A stretch of DNA of 64,000 nucleotides from Pilaira anomala. Lineage: Eukaryota; Mucoromycota; Mucoromycetes; Mucorales; Mucoraceae. The position numbers were made by a program, and so were the translations under genes. The DNA lies in the NCBI GenBank assembly GCA_025716855.1, contig JAIXMQ010000062.1, positions 104,140 through 168,139 on the forward strand, given 5' to 3'. Below the pieces are notes generated by a model. It was given only the letters and a program-made list of their open reading frames with translations. It was not told where the DNA came from and did not search any database. Positions 45,821-57,966 of the stretch are shown here, piece by piece. How positions within the stretch are numbered: position 1 is the stretch's first letter; each line of letters opens with the position of its first letter.

Positions 45821-46310
45821 TCATTTTTTGTTTTCAAAACCGACAGGCTCTCCTTTCACATTACCTGACTCTTTAGCAAAACCCAAGATCTTATAAATTC
45901 TACCCATCATTTCAGGGTCCATTAATTTCTCTGAGCCGTCCAGCAATGATTTTGAACTTCTAAATAATGTTCAATTCTAGCTTGAATTCCTAAAGATTTA
46001 GTCATGTTCCTCAGAATTTCATACTCGGAGTTCTTTACAGATTGAATTTTTTGGGAAATAGTACCTTTGGGCTGTTTCTTTCTTTACAATTGAAATTAGT
46101 TTGGCCTTGATTAAATTATGCATGACTGTAAAGAAATGAGGAATTATCATATTGTCTTGACTTATGATAGTCCTTGGACATTTGATAGGATCTGCTAACT
46201 ATCCTGGGGAGGTGTCTGAACGTTTGGCATTTGTTTTTATTATTGGTACTTTAGTAGTTTTAGCACCATCAAAAAAGTTTTCTTCTTTCGTTTTTTTTTC
46301 TCTTGGCCAT
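45821..46310 (-). pseudogene. broken gene whose 3' half resembles the NDUFAF7 C-terminus
   Basis: On the minus strand an ATG at 46310-46308 opens MAKRKK. After a frameshift the text reads ENFFDGAKTTKVPIIKTNA, with one in-frame stop, and then SQDNMIIPHFFTVMHNLIKA. A further shift gives GTISQKIQSVKNSEYEIL and TKSLGIQARIEHYLEV, and a last shift gives KSLLDGSEKLMDPEMMGRIY, continuing KILGF to TGA at 45821. The run GxxxQ...LGIQARIE...KLMDPEMMGRIYKILGF matches the C-terminal end of NDUFAF7/MidA proteins (LGIxARxxxLL...RLVDPxxMGxxYKVLAx). At least three frameshifts and a stop show it is non-functional as read. It lies 5' of the central NDUFAF7 fragment on the same strand, which is the wrong order for one gene. 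Confidence 0.45.
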
Positions 46311-47653
46311 GTTAGCTAACTAAGAGGATTATCACTATTATTGTGTAAAAAAAGTATTGATATATGTTCTTTTTTGAATGAATATTATTAGAAAGGCACT
46401 TGAATAATGAATAAAAAACAACTTACAATGATACTAATAATAAAATCCAATATGAAACGTAAAGCTTGATTTTTAAAGTGAAAAAAGAATAAAAAAGGTA
46501 AATATGTATAAGAGGGAAAGAAAAGGTAAGAAAAACGTATTTTATTCAAAATATATATTTTGTGGTCATCTAATTTATCACTTTTCAAAAAAAAAAAAAA
46601 AATGCGGCTTGAAAAGTATAGTATTTACCTGTTTCTCGCAAGAAATTACGTATATTAATATAAAACATAACTAACCAATTACTGCTTGACAATGTTACTA
46701 ACAGTCCGTAATCAGAAACTCTACCGGTATTATTCTTGTGTAAAAGGTTGATCTTCTCGGGCGGTTGATTGCTTCCTCTCTTGTTTTTTTATAGGAATAT
46801 TTATGTAATAAAAGTCTAAATGAAGTCCCATTATACTTTCGCAGCCTTTATTTTTCTACTATTTTAACAATAATACATCACAAAAAAATTGTTTTCCATA
46901 TCAAACACTCTCAATTAAATGCTGAAAATGCTTTCTATTCTTTTGTGGCATACATGAAGAAATTATTAGAAACCTTACAGTTGACTATTCCTGGGTCGGA
47001 CATGTTTTTTTTGGAGAAGCTATAAATCAATATTCCAAAGCAATTGTCTAAACGTTATCGTTTCATTTCTGAATTATGGGTTGATGGACAGCAACACTGT
47101 TAATCATAAAAAAGCTGTCAAAAATTATGGGATGAATAACGGCATTCAAAGCCGAATGCGGCGGAGTGAGGAAAAAATATCTTTTTTTATATATGGAGCA
47201 AATGATAGCTCAAAGAGAGAAAACAAATATATACCTTTGCGCAAAAAAAAAGAAGCCAAATAGACACTTTTTTTTATTTAAAAAAAAAGGATGTATATTA
47301 CTACATGTCAAAGGAGACTAAGCTTTATCCGTTAAAATAAATTTAGCAGCATGTAAAGAATAATGACATAATTATATTTCTACATAAACTGTATTAACTT
47401 ATTTGAAGTTTCAAAAGTACCATTAATATTGCTATATATTCTGATATTATAAGAGCTTGGTGCTAACATTGGCATTTTAGTTTTATGACTTGAAGTCAAA
47501 ATTTTATGATAAAAGACTTTGAAAACATTTTAATGTAAAGAACAACAATTACATTAACTATTTTATTAATTTTGCATTTTAAATTGACAAGAATAATTTT
47601 TATCATACATAAGCATAACAAATATATATATGTCATATAGTTGTAACGAGAGG
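46311..47653. other. spacer with a small coding relic
   Basis: Mostly AT-rich. At about 46950-47095 on the plus strand a frame reads MKKLLETLQLTIPGSDMFF plus LEKL, then a stop, then INIPKQLSKRYRFISELW plus VDGQQHC-stop. That is protein-like but broken, and I do not recognise it. No intact gene is present. Confidence 0.35.
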
Positions 47654-49417
47654 TTAAAAGACAAGCTTTAAATTGTCTAATGGATTTTTTTCGGTATCAA
47701 TAACCACAAGCTCTTTTACACTGCGACAAGTAATATCAAATTGGAATAACTCGACGGCATTATAGCACTGTTCATTAATTGAAAACAGACCAGATTTGTT
47801 ACCTAAATAAAAGTTCAAGCCTTTGTCTGTATTTAATCTGATATAAACTTCAAAACTGTTTCTATATTTGGGCGGTACGTTTGTCCAGGTTAACAGATCA
47901 AGACATGTGTAAGGCATGAAAACGGTTACAGCGCCGGAAATTTTGTATTGGTAACGACTATAGCTTAAATGAAGCTGTCTGATATTCGGAAGGTTTAAAG
48001 ACATATATTGAAGTAAACGAATAGATTCTAGAGAATTGGTCATATTAATAACTGATAATTTTCTCACTTGTGTAAGTTGAAACATTTGATAACTTGATAA
48101 AATCTCATCACTGGGTATAGAAATTGTAAGCTCTTCTAATGAAGGACATAGCTGGATGATTTGAAAGATCCAATCAACACTATTTGCTGTATTATAAAGG
48201 CGAGTTCTTTGATTTACTGACAGTACAAAGTCCTCCATGTTATCCAATGTAAGTGATCGAATCATACTCCCTATTTCAGAAAAAAACCTGATATGTGGCA
48301 ATTCAAAATCATTTTCAGTCAATACAAAATATATCCTTGACGATTTCGTTTCTATATACAGATTTACTTCATCCGAGTATTGAAAAAGAAAACAGTAGTC
48401 AATAGTTACATCTCTAAATCTATCATTTACATTTATAAGGCTGGTCCAGACGTCTGCTAAATCTTGATTCCTTAGCAACAAATGTACCTTAAATTTTGGT
48501 ACAGATATTACATAACGTAAGAATTCTATTACAGCATTACAAGAACAATACGTTGTAGCTTCATTGATTTTTCCTTTACTATTAAAAAGTATTGACAAAC
48601 GCTGAAGATTGGGAAACTTTTGCCTAAAGTATTCTAATTGCCTTTCAGTATCTATTGTCCTCCAGTTGCATCTGAATTCACGTATATCGGGACGAGGATT
48701 AATAATCATTTCAGGTTCTAGTAAAGTTCTTTGTTCGCCTGAGGGAGATAAAGTAATTTGTAACTTTTTTAAGTTTGGACAATCTTCTATTAGTCTATCA
48801 AAATAATTTAATTTTTTATCAGATTGGCAACGAATCTCGATATGTTGCAAGTTGTTAAATTCCTTGATTTGATCTAATAACGTTTTATATGACTTTAATC
48901 GATTTAAGTCAGGCCCAAACGAGAACCATTCATCTTGTATTAGTAAACTAGTTAATGTCGGCTTAAAAAGTAACACGGCATCGATGTAACACTCTAGATT
49001 TATGCTTTTAGGACGCGGTAAAGACTGGAGGCGACATAATTGACCTTGAGTAGCTGTATCTGCAATTTGAGTCCAAAATGAAAAGTCTTGATCCCAGCTG
49101 TGTAACTGTAATAGATTAGGGCATTGTTGTATAAGTGTACTTAATAGATCGTGTTCATCCCACAATCCATAATCGTGATTCATCTTGAATAGAGATTCAG
49201 TATTAATAATTCTGACATAACAACCTAACCGTGAAGAGTTTGATATTGTACGTACAAATCGAAATGATTTTGCACCTGTATTTATTGTTGCTGTGGAATA
49301 TAATAGTTCAACTGAAGCTTCATACCAGCTTTTATTTGTGAGTTGGCAATGTAATAGATCTGGTTTTATCAAATAGCTGAAAATATGCGTTAAAACTTCA
49401 AAGGGTAATCTTAACAT
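47654..49417 (-). CDS. F-box protein with degenerate leucine-rich repeats
   Basis: One uninterrupted exon of 587 aa. Residues 1-40 (MLRLPFEVLTHIFSYL, then DLLHCQLTNKSWYEASVELL) form a classic F-box, the Skp1-binding part of SCF ubiquitin ligases. The rest is rich in L..L..I spacing (for example CPNLLQLHSWDQDFSF, CPNLKKLQITLSPSG and CPSLEELTISIPSD), which looks like degenerate LRRs for substrate binding. This intronless F-box-LRR form belongs to expanded families in Mucoromycota; the substrate cannot be inferred. The gene is isolated, with more than 1 kb of spacer on both sides. Confidence 0.85.
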   Translation of the reverse strand: MLRLPFEVLTHIFSYLIKPDLLHCQLTNKSWYEASVELLYSTATINTGAKSFRFVRTISNSSRLGCYVRIINTESLFKMNHDYGLWDEHDLLSTLIQQCPNLLQLHSWDQDFSFWTQIADTATQGQLCRLQSLPRPKSINLECYIDAVLLFKPTLTSLLIQDEWFSFGPDLNRLKSYKTLLDQIKEFNNLQHIEIRCQSDKKLNYFDRLIEDCPNLKKLQITLSPSGEQRTLLEPEMIINPRPDIREFRCNWRTIDTERQLEYFRQKFPNLQRLSILFNSKGKINEATTYCSCNAVIEFLRYVISVPKFKVHLLLRNQDLADVWTSLINVNDRFRDVTIDYCFLFQYSDEVNLYIETKSSRIYFVLTENDFELPHIRFFSEIGSMIRSLTLDNMEDFVLSVNQRTRLYNTANSVDWIFQIIQLCPSLEELTISIPSDEILSSYQMFQLTQVRKLSVINMTNSLESIRLLQYMSLNLPNIRQLHLSYSRYQYKISGAVTVFMPYTCLDLLTWTNVPPKYRNSFEVYIRLNTDKGLNFYLGNKSGLFSINEQCYNAVELFQFDITCRSVKELVVIDTEKNPLDNLKLVF

Positions 49418-50572
49418 TAGTGTAAGTAAATTTTTATTTTACAAAAAGTTTTCTTTATATTGTAACGGTACTATTCAACTCCTTTGTGGTCTTGCAAAGA
49501 ATTACTAAAAAAAAAAATGCGCACGAAGTATATTTGACTTAACCACAAAAACGAAGTCATACAGCCTTGAAGGTGTCATGGATTACACAAATGGCGATCT
49601 ATGTGAGTGCTTGTGGTTTATATAGATGTTTTAACTATAATGGAATCTGTCGTCGAATAAATTATTCCCTTAAAATATCTCCAAACATATTTATTTGAAG
49701 AACGTAACATAAAGTATTTGTTTTTGGTTAACTGCAGCAATTATGACATTCGAATTTTTAATAGCTTGCTCCTACATATTAATAGTAAGTTGCAATGGCA
49801 AAGCTAACATTTGAATAGTTAGTTTAACTTCAAATGTTAAGCAAAAGATGTTGTGATAAAGAATAAAAATAAAATAATAAGGCAAAAGTAAAAAGTACCC
49901 ACTAGTTCATTTTGACACGTAGAACGACTTGATAAAATAAAGTAATATAGAGTTTTTAAATAAAGACTCAATTGATAGTTTTCGTATTCAAGGGGAATTA
50001 GATAAAATATCAGTAAAATATCAAGTTAAAGGTGCCCAATAGTTTTGATAATTGTAGGATAGGATTGACGCCTCATGCGCAATGGAGCTAGTAAAACGGA
50101 GATTGTCTCAAGCATCTTGTTTTCTAACGAACAATTGCTTTTGAAGCTCATGACTTGAAGTGTAACAGTACTGGAAAGGCATTGAAAAAATGAAGCTTTT
50201 TATGTATGTGATAATTTGGAAGAGGAAATCAAAATTCTTATCGTGCTTTTCAATGTACTTTTGAACATATACTGAACTACATATAATAGCGATATAACCA
50301 AATTTTTATATGTACACTCCTGATACATATCGCATGCTTATCAAAAAGTCGTAGTTTTGTGTTAATTTTACTCAATAATAACAGTAGAATGTAGCCAATA
50401 TTGGTTCGTGATAAAATATGAGAGCGAAATATGTTTATAACAGATAAAGCTTAGTCATTGCTGAGAAATCCTTTGGCAAATCAAGTACGTATTATGAATA
50501 AAAAGACTATATATTAGTTTGTATGAAGAAAGAATTAAAATAGATGGTGTATATATACATATAAATCGGGAT
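49418..50572. other. 1.15-kb spacer without a gene
   Basis: AT-rich. It contains the promoter side of the F-box gene and the 3' side of the MFS gene. No ORF, RNA gene or bounded repeat could be supported. Confidence 0.4.
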
Positions 50573-52275
50573 TTAGTAACCGGAATATGCACGAATTTGA
50601 GGACCCTTAAGCTTCATCAATAAGAGTAAGAATGCCCAAGAGAAGTTAAGCATACCGAAAAAGAAAGTTACCCAACCTGGACCTACTGCTTCGGTCATTG
50701 GATTTGCTATATAAATATAATAAAGTCTGAATAAGTGATAATGAAAACAGAAGATGAAATAAAAATATTGTACCTATCAAACTAAGAACACAAGACCAAA
50801 TCATTCGAACAAGATTAGCAGCAGCGGTAACACTAGCACCGCGATCCGATACAGCGTCGACCAAGTAAGACATAGCAGGATTAAACACTTGAACCATAGC
50901 GAAACACTGAACACCAAACATGATGATAGAGACCCAGATACTCCAGCCAAACTGAATTGGCCAGCCCCATAGGAAGAAGGAAAGAGGGTTAAGAATAAAG
51001 GCAGCGGGCCAGACGTTGGGAGCTAACCGATCTTCAGGGTAAACTGCACCTCCACCACGTTGTACACGAGCACGATTTAAGAAATAATCAGATAATTTAC
51101 CAGATATCAAAGAACCAAATACTTCGCCTAATCCAGGAGAGATAAAAGTTAACCCGATCAGGCCTGAGCTAAGACCATAAACATTGGTGTATAACGAAGG
51201 CAGCATGTTTTCAATAGCAAACATACCACCGAATGCAAAACCAGTGGCCATAGAAAAAATAAGGACAAAAGGGTGTCGAAGTAAAGCTAATGAAGCGAGC
51301 GGGTTCATTCTTTTGGATTCAACCACAGTAGATGCTGTTTCATTCTTATTATCTATAACATGTGATATAGGATTTTCGTCCACGTCTTCTATTTGTTCTT
51401 TTGAGGATTCTTTTCCCCAAACTGCTTCTTCGCGATATGTTTCTTCCATGGTAAACACGACTAAAAGTAAAAGAATACATCCAAATACAAACAATAACCA
51501 AAATACTGATCGCCAACCCCATCTTTCTACCAAATATCCACCAAAAATCGGACCGAATAAAGGACCTGCGAATTGACCGGTAAAATAAATACCCAGTGCA
51601 TTTCCTCTTTCGTGAACTTCATAAATATCTGCGACAGAGCTTTTTTTTTGAAATTAGTGAAAAAAAAACTTTTTTTTTTTTTTTTTTTTTTTGCTTCTTA
51701 CCCTGCACCAATAGCCCAAGCAGAAGAAATTCCAATTGCTTGTAATATTCTCATACCGAGCAAAACATCAATACTATTTGCAAAGACAGCAGCTAATGAG
51801 CCAACGGTGTAAATGATGATTGAGAAAAAGTAAACTGATCGACGAATCTTCCAATGGTCACTTATACTACTGTAAAAAATTGGCTATATATAGTTTTTTT
51901 TTAGTCTGCTGGTCGTTTTAAATAACTGAAAAAGGAGAAAATTTTTTTTTCTTACAGCAATACCCATAAATAACATGTAAAGAGAATTACTTAAAGTAAC
52001 CATAATAGAAGGACTATCTAACTCTTCTATAATGGCCTCTAATGCTGGTAACTACATTTAAAAGATAGACACGTATAAATAATCATGAAATCAAGAAATA
52101 AGATAGAAATTATGTGTGTGTGTGTAGGCATTACATAAATAGTAGAACAAAATCCAGGAATAATAGCAATAAAGCACACAAGACCAAGTAATAGTCTTTT
52201 ACGCCATACAGGCATAAGCCTCGGATCTTTCTTTACAGTTGGTTTCAGCAGTAGTAAAGACTTCCAATAAGTCAT
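50573..52275 (-). CDS. MFS transporter, drug:H+ antiporter (DHA1)-like
   Basis: Five exons (52275-52135, 52051-51956, 51883-51702, 51639-50774, 50706-50573) encode 472 aa. About twelve hydrophobic segments are split 6+6 by a charged central loop (TMEETYREEAVWGKESSKE onwards). The loop between TM2 and TM3 carries the MFS motif A remnant SDHWKIRRSVYF. The TM5 region shows the G-rich antiporter-type motif GQFAGPLFGPIFGGYLVERW. FISPGLGEVFGSLISGKLSD is the second-half counterpart. The layout fits fungal DHA1 multidrug or polyamine exporters, but substrate and direction are not shown by the sequence. The third intron has a T run of about 22 nt (51670-51692). Confidence 0.88.
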
Positions 52276-52846
52276 TTTTTAACTGTATAAAAAAAGAAAA
52301 AGGGAAAAAAGAAATAAACTTTTCATCTGTCTTTTTTTTCATTTTTAAAAAAACATAAACGTAATTGAACTCCGTTTACTACATGTTCTCACGTTTACCG
52401 CTTTTCATAATGAATTATAATGACAGTCTAATATTTACTTGTTTATTTGCTGTTTAATTATATATTGAAGATTTAGTGTATGCTGCTGATTCACCTTGTA
52501 TTTACCCAAATGATTTTACTGATCTTTTCTCTCGTTTCGGCTTGTTACAAACTCAGTTTCTACACTTTTGATGTGTAACCGGAGAGTAGATCCCCGCTCT
52601 TATCGGTTAAAATTTTCACCTTCGATCCGTTAATCTTAAGTGATTTGTTTGATTGATAGATTCAGCTATTGTATACATTGTTATGATTCAATATTATTAT
52701 GGGAGCAATTTGGTTTTGGGTATATGATGACTATAAAAGTATGATTTTGAATATAAATTTTACATATAAAGTACTTGGATATCACGTCGCTATAACTACC
52801 TGGTTATTTATTCGTCCCACTTGCAGTAAAAGCTACTAATTATGCC

Positions 52847-52877
<31 letters not shown>

Positions 52878-53013
52878 GACCATATGATCATGAATTCAAG
52901 TACTTTTAAAATCAAAGTTTTAATTATAAGATAGATAGTGTTTATTTAAAATGTGATGAGTGATATAAAATCTAGCTTAAAGTGTTTTCTAAAGAAAAAC
53001 TGTAACGAACAGG
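52276..53013. other. 740-bp spacer without a gene
   Basis: Contains the MFS promoter side with A/T runs, a 27-nt T run (52851-52877), and one isolated TTCGTCCCACTT that resembles part of the MITE terminus at 12.5 kb but lacks a partner. Confidence 0.4.
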
Positions 53014-53567
53014 TCATAATACAGAAATAGTTTTATCTAGATCTTCTGTAATGGAATATATTGGCCTTAATAGCTGTAAAAAAAAGTTAGTAAATTTGAA
53101 ATTGTATGTAGTTAGTCTTCCAATCTAAATATATAGCATACCGTTATAAATTCACAAATTTCTTTGATCAAGGCCTTTGTTTTTTTATCTTCTGCTGGTT
53201 CCTATATTTATACATACATAATTATAATTACTTTAGTTATGCACATTTTTAAAGATTATTAGTATAATGGAGTAATGTATACCTCAGCCATTTGGACTAT
53301 ATTTACTTTGCACATTTCTATAAACCGAGTAGACCAAGTATTAAAAAAGTTTTCATCTGGCACTGCATGCCATTTTGGAAAGGCACTTTTATGTAAAAAT
53401 AAAAATCCATAAAAAGTGGGATTTCTGGTAAAATTTACGTATTCACTTAAGCCTGTAATGTCATATACTATTAGCATAATAGATACTACATTATCTATCA
53501 TGAACTCACGTTTTTGTCCTTTATACAACTCTTCAATTTTTTGGATAGGCTTTTCTGAGAAAAACAT
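53014..53567 (-). CDS. hypothetical protein, 134 aa
   Basis: Three exons (53567-53283, 53201-53142, 53073-53014), each a whole number of codons and bounded by GTATAC...TATAG and GTATGC...TACAG introns, give 134 aa. The protein is mixed alpha/beta in character, with aromatic patches (NPTFYGFLFLHKSAFPKWH and FFNTWSTRFIEMCKV), no signal peptide and no clear membrane span. The C-terminus is acidic (ITEDLDKTISVL). I do not recognise a family. The consistent splicing and normal composition support a real gene rather than noise. It sits between the MFS and kinesin genes in the same orientation. Confidence 0.55.
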
Positions 53568-54056
53568 GACTTGGAAAATAAAAAATTGTTTTTTTTTCTT
53601 TTGATGAATATATTCTTATATATATATACTACTTTTGGCAACAAAGATTTGTGGTCGCTGTGATTATTTTTCTCAACAATGACACTTATGTAGAAAGAAA
53701 TAACCCTTTCTCTTTCTCTTTATGCTTCTGGAAAGTGTTGGTTGTCTGTCTATTAACATATATTTTAACTCATATTTTATAGAATAAAATGCATACAATA
53801 CTTAGCAGCTTGACGACTTTTTTATTATAATTGCATAATGGAGACACACCTAATGAATTTAATGAGATCAAGTGGTTCGGGTGTTCTTTTCTCTCAGCCA
53901 AACAACATGTTTGTATTTATAGTAAATAGTGAATATTTTTTTTATATTTTCACAGCTTTTGGCATTGATAATTTATTATTTTATTAATAGGAGTTAATAG
54001 TAGCCGAAGCAAAAAATACAAAGAAAATAAAGTTATGGGAAATATAAATAAATAAA
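53568..54056. other. 490-bp spacer
   Basis: AT-rich tandem spacer between the kinesin 3' end and the small unknown gene. Nothing specific is recognisable apart from (AT)n near 53618-53627. Confidence 0.4.
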
Positions 54057-57042
54057 TTAAGGTTTTACAGTGCTTATTAATATTAAGCCATTAGAAAGAC
54101 ATTTAATAGGTGCTTTTAAAAGATCGATCAAGACCTGATTATTCATACTGGTAGAATCACCATGCGCACGACGTAGCTGAATCATGGCTTGTTGGTACCT
54201 ATCTAATGTCGTTGATATCAGATCTTGTAACTGTGATTTGATATTAAACGAGATCAAATCATGTTGTATGATCATAAACAGTAAAGAGCGAAGATCTTGT
54301 TCCTTTAAAGGTTTTAAAATTTCAATCAAGCTCTTTTCAAGTTTGTTAGATGGAATACTGGGTTGCAATAATTTAATCTTTTCAGATATCAAGTCGACTT
54401 GGATAGTGATGACATCAATTCTTTCGTCCATGTATTGTTGCTTTTGTTGTTGCTCGGTATAATCGTGCTCATAGAATTCTTTTAAGATTGATTTTCGTTC
54501 TTTTAGAAGTTCTTTTTGTTCACGAATTAGAGTTAATTTCTACAAATAGATGTGGTTAATTAGATTTTATAATATTTATGTGCGTGTCTATGAGTTTACC
54601 TGTTGCTTTAATGATTTTAACATTTCGGTGCACACTGTATTCGATTTAATGTTTTCAAATGCGATGATTCTATTATATTAGAGATTTTATGTTAATATAT
54701 ATATATAAGAATATTTTTTTCTTTTTACTTTTACTTTTGAATTTCTCGATGACTGTCAGCAACGTTAACGCGTTTATGAACCATTCTGGTGGGAGGTCTA
54801 TCACTAACAATAATTTCACTACTCTTTGTTGTGGTTGTTGTAATGGAACGAGTAGCTCTTGTATTACATATATTACTAATTTTGTTTAGAAGTGGCTTTA
54901 GTTGTTGTACCATGGTGCCTGAATTATCTGAAAGTAATGAAATGGCTTTTTTTACTTGAGTAGCGATCTGTCTTAATTGTGGTACAGGTTTATTTTCTTC
55001 TACAACTAACGTTAAACGATGTGTAGTTTCTTCTGTCTTTTGTGGTATGATGGTATTAGGTTGTTTCATTAAACTAGGTTTATTTTTTGGTGATGGTATT
55101 CCTACTGCTGCTATTGTTGCTGATACGGGTGGTAATGGTTTATTAAGTTCGGTAGATGATTCTAATTGTTGTACTAATTGTCTTTGTTCTTTGATACTTG
55201 ATTGGAACAAATTTAAAATTTTGGTAAAAAGTATAGGGTCCGATGAAGCTTCATTGTTCTAAATAAAATTTAATTTTAGTTGCATTGTATAACTTAAGAT
55301 AATCTTTTTTGTGTTACATACAGATTTTACTTGTTTAATAAAGGCAGATTCTTTTCTTATACGTTGTTTATGTTTGTCTAAAGAAAAAGAAAAAGTATCA
55401 TCTGAATATTTCTTTTTGGATTTTCGCTTTGAGCTGGTGGAACGAAATGGTTTTAAATCTTGGCTTAGACTATTGTTAAAACCAATCAAGGTAGCACCAT
55501 CATCATCGTCTTCTTCGCCATTTAAATCAACTGAATTATTATTTTTATTTTGTCGTTGTTGAGCCACAATAAATGAAGGTTCAACGTTAGTTAAAAGAGC
55601 TTGATTTTTAGCTCTCAGTTCATCTAATTCAATATGTACCTCCTTCATAAAGGCATCATTGATTTTAAGTTCTTGTCGAAGTCGATTGATCTCTACTTTC
55701 ATCGTATCTACTTCAGATAGCTGTTGGTTAATAATCACTCGATTTGTAATATTTTTTGCTCGATTTGCGTATTTTAATGTGCTGTTGGTTTCGTTTGCAT
55801 TCGAATCGGAGGGAGAAACACATGCCAACATGAGCGTTTGACTGTTACCTCCTAAACTATCTTGTAGGAGTCGTGTTAATTTAGAGTTACGGTAAGGTAC
55901 ATGACTTGGCTTTGATTTCTTTCTTTCATCGCCCAAGGCGGATATGACATTGCCTAGGGCTAATAAGCCAGAGTTAATCGAGATGCCTTCTCTTGCACGA
56001 TCTCCTTTTGCGTTTGTTCTTTTGAGTCTTTCAGAACCTGCCAAGTCAACAAAATGAAACTTGGAGCTGATGACAGATTCGGGTAATTGTTGAATTAGTG
56101 TAACGGTAAATATAGCGTGAGATCTAGATGAATTGGAGTTCATATCAGTTGAAGCAGTTGTACGTGATTCAGAACCTAATTGTAAGCAACTGAAGATAAT
56201 GTTAGTATGAAAAATCAAAAAAATAAAATAAAATAAAGAAATTATAGGTTACTCTAAAAGATCATTTGCATTCTGAACAAGTTGCTCGTGTACACCAGAC
56301 CAAGAAATGTTTCCAAATACGTCCTCGCGAATATTAACACAAGAGGCGGGGTTGGTACTGAGTAAATCGATAATATCTTCATGGTAGAGTTCTAAAAAAG
56401 ATACTTTGACTTTATATTTTATGTTTGTTTGTTGTTGATTGGAAATCCAATGAAATAAATTGTGAGTAAAACGAGGTACAATTCCCTGTTGTTCTGGATT
56501 ATTTGTAGTATCTGATGTACCCATACTATAAGTTTTCCCACTACCTGTTTGTCTGAGTAAAAAAAAAATAAATAAGAAAAAATTAATAGAATAAGTGTAT
56601 TAATTTAAGTAATAAAGAAAGATGGCAAGTTTTTATTTATTTTTTACCCATATGCTAAAATTGTTGCATTGTACCTGAATGTGCATATTAGTTTTTTTTT
56701 TTTTTGAAGTTTGAACAATAAAAGTTTTTTTTTTTTTTTTTTTTTTTTGTATAAATTACCCTTTCGTAAATTGATCAAATAAAGGTTGAATACAAGAATT
56801 ATAAAGTTCTGCTTGGGTTATGGCAGGTGGGTAAACATAATCAAATGTAAACGATTGACGGCTCTCATGATTTATTCTGATCTGTTGTGGTTGTTCTGGT
56901 ATAAATGTAATCAAATTGTCTTTTTTCTCTTTATCGTCAAAAGGTCGTACTCGCAAAGCCACTCTGATAATAAGATATTATTATAATTTTTCATCTATTA
57001 AAAAGTGGTGTAATTTTCGGTGTACCTTACTGTAACTGACAT
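54057..57042 (-). CDS. kinesin-4 (chromokinesin/KIF4)-like motor protein
   Basis: Eight exons (57042-57026, 56963-56760, 56674-56648, 56552-56253, 56189-55322, 55258-54735, 54669-54600, 54539-54057) encode 830 aa. The N-terminal motor starts [15 protein letters not shown]. It has the P-loop [15 protein letters not shown] (about residues 81-95), switch [13 protein letters not shown], switch [15 protein letters not shown], and [20 protein letters not shown]. The endings [20 protein letters not shown] and GIVPRF are typical of the kinesin-4 group (plus-end motors that control microtubule length and midzone). A neck coiled coil and a Lys/Ser-rich region with KRKSKKK follow, then more coiled coil. 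The first exon is 17 nt and ends at donor GTACAC, and exon 3 is only 27 nt. At 830 aa it is shorter than animal KIF4. Confidence 0.9.
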
Positions 57043-57600
57043 TAGAAAAAAAAAAGTAAAAAGTAAATAAAAAAGAAGTGTGAAAAAGAAATTTGAGTGG
57101 GTTTTTTTTTTAAAAAGGTGTAAACAAACTCAATTTGGTAAAAAAATAAAGTTACCCTGTGTGTCTGTGCAAATGAAAAAAAAAAGCGAGAAAAAAAGGT
57201 CTTATAGCAGTCAAGGAAAAAGGTTTTGTACTACAAAAACCGCAGCAGTTTATATTTAATTACGAATACGTGTTTAAACTTATTCACTTCATCTTTCTCT
57301 CTTTTTTCAAACTTTTTTCAAACTTTTTTTAAAAGCCAAAAAAAAAAAAAAAAAATTGCTCACTTTTACTTCTTTTATACCTTTAAAATCAAAAAGAAAA
57401 AAACGAGTTTTACTCTATTTTCTTGATTGAAAAAAAATATACATACATATTCACAATTCGAGCTTAGTTTACGGTCTTGAATGATAACAAAGTAGGTTTT
57501 TATTATCATTTTTTTTTTGCACATCTTTTTTTTTTTTTGCATAAGCACAAAATCACTTGTTACCATAAAAAAAAATAACGACAATAAAAAAATAAAAAAG
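57043..57600. promoter_or_regulatory. divergent spacer, kinesin and small acidic protein
   Basis: A 558-bp spacer shared by two divergently transcribed genes, so it carries both promoters. It is made up largely of A and T runs, with CTCTCTTTTT tracts near 57295. No specific site is claimed. Confidence 0.4.
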
Positions 57601-57966
57601 ATGAAGAATAAACAGAAAAACCGACTTGAAGTAGCCGAAAATAAGTACAATTATTTCCCTCCATCGCCTCCTCCGCAACCCAAAGAAGCTTTACCAGATT
57701 CGCATTATCAATCATCTTCGTTACCTGTTGGAAGACCTCCACCTTCCGAATTTGAAATAAATCAAGAGGATACTAGCATACTTCAAGAACTAAAAACATT
57801 ACTTGATAATTCAATGACACAGGGAGAACAAGGTTCTTCCTCTCAGTTTTTACCTTCATTCATCGAAGAAGAAGGATTTGATGTCCTTCTTTTCGATGAT
57901 GACAATGTGTCATTTGATTATGAATTGGATTTATTTCCTGATTTACCTTCAGAGAAGAAATCGTAA
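57601..57966 (+). CDS. hypothetical small acidic protein, 121 aa
   Basis: Single-exon frame. I start at the ATG at 57601, giving MKNKQKNRLEVAENKYNYF, because upstream in-frame codons only translate the T/A-rich leader. The middle is Pro/Ser-rich (PPSPPPQPKEALPDSHY), and the C-terminus is strongly acidic and hydrophobic (EEEGFDVLLFDDDNVSFDYE, then LDLFPDLP), resembling an acidic transactivation-type or partner-binding segment. No family is recognised. Good codon composition and a C-rich 3' region typical of terminators here support a gene. Confidence 0.5.
   Translation: MKNKQKNRLEVAENKYNYFPPSPPPQPKEALPDSHYQSSSLPVGRPPPSEFEINQEDTSILQELKTLLDNSMTQGEQGSSSQFLPSFIEEEGFDVLLFDDDNVSFDYELDLFPDLPSEKKS

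Noticed and set aside
47081..47263. 60-codon plus-strand frame after the small relic
   Set aside because: Low complexity and Lys-rich, with no family or splicing support.
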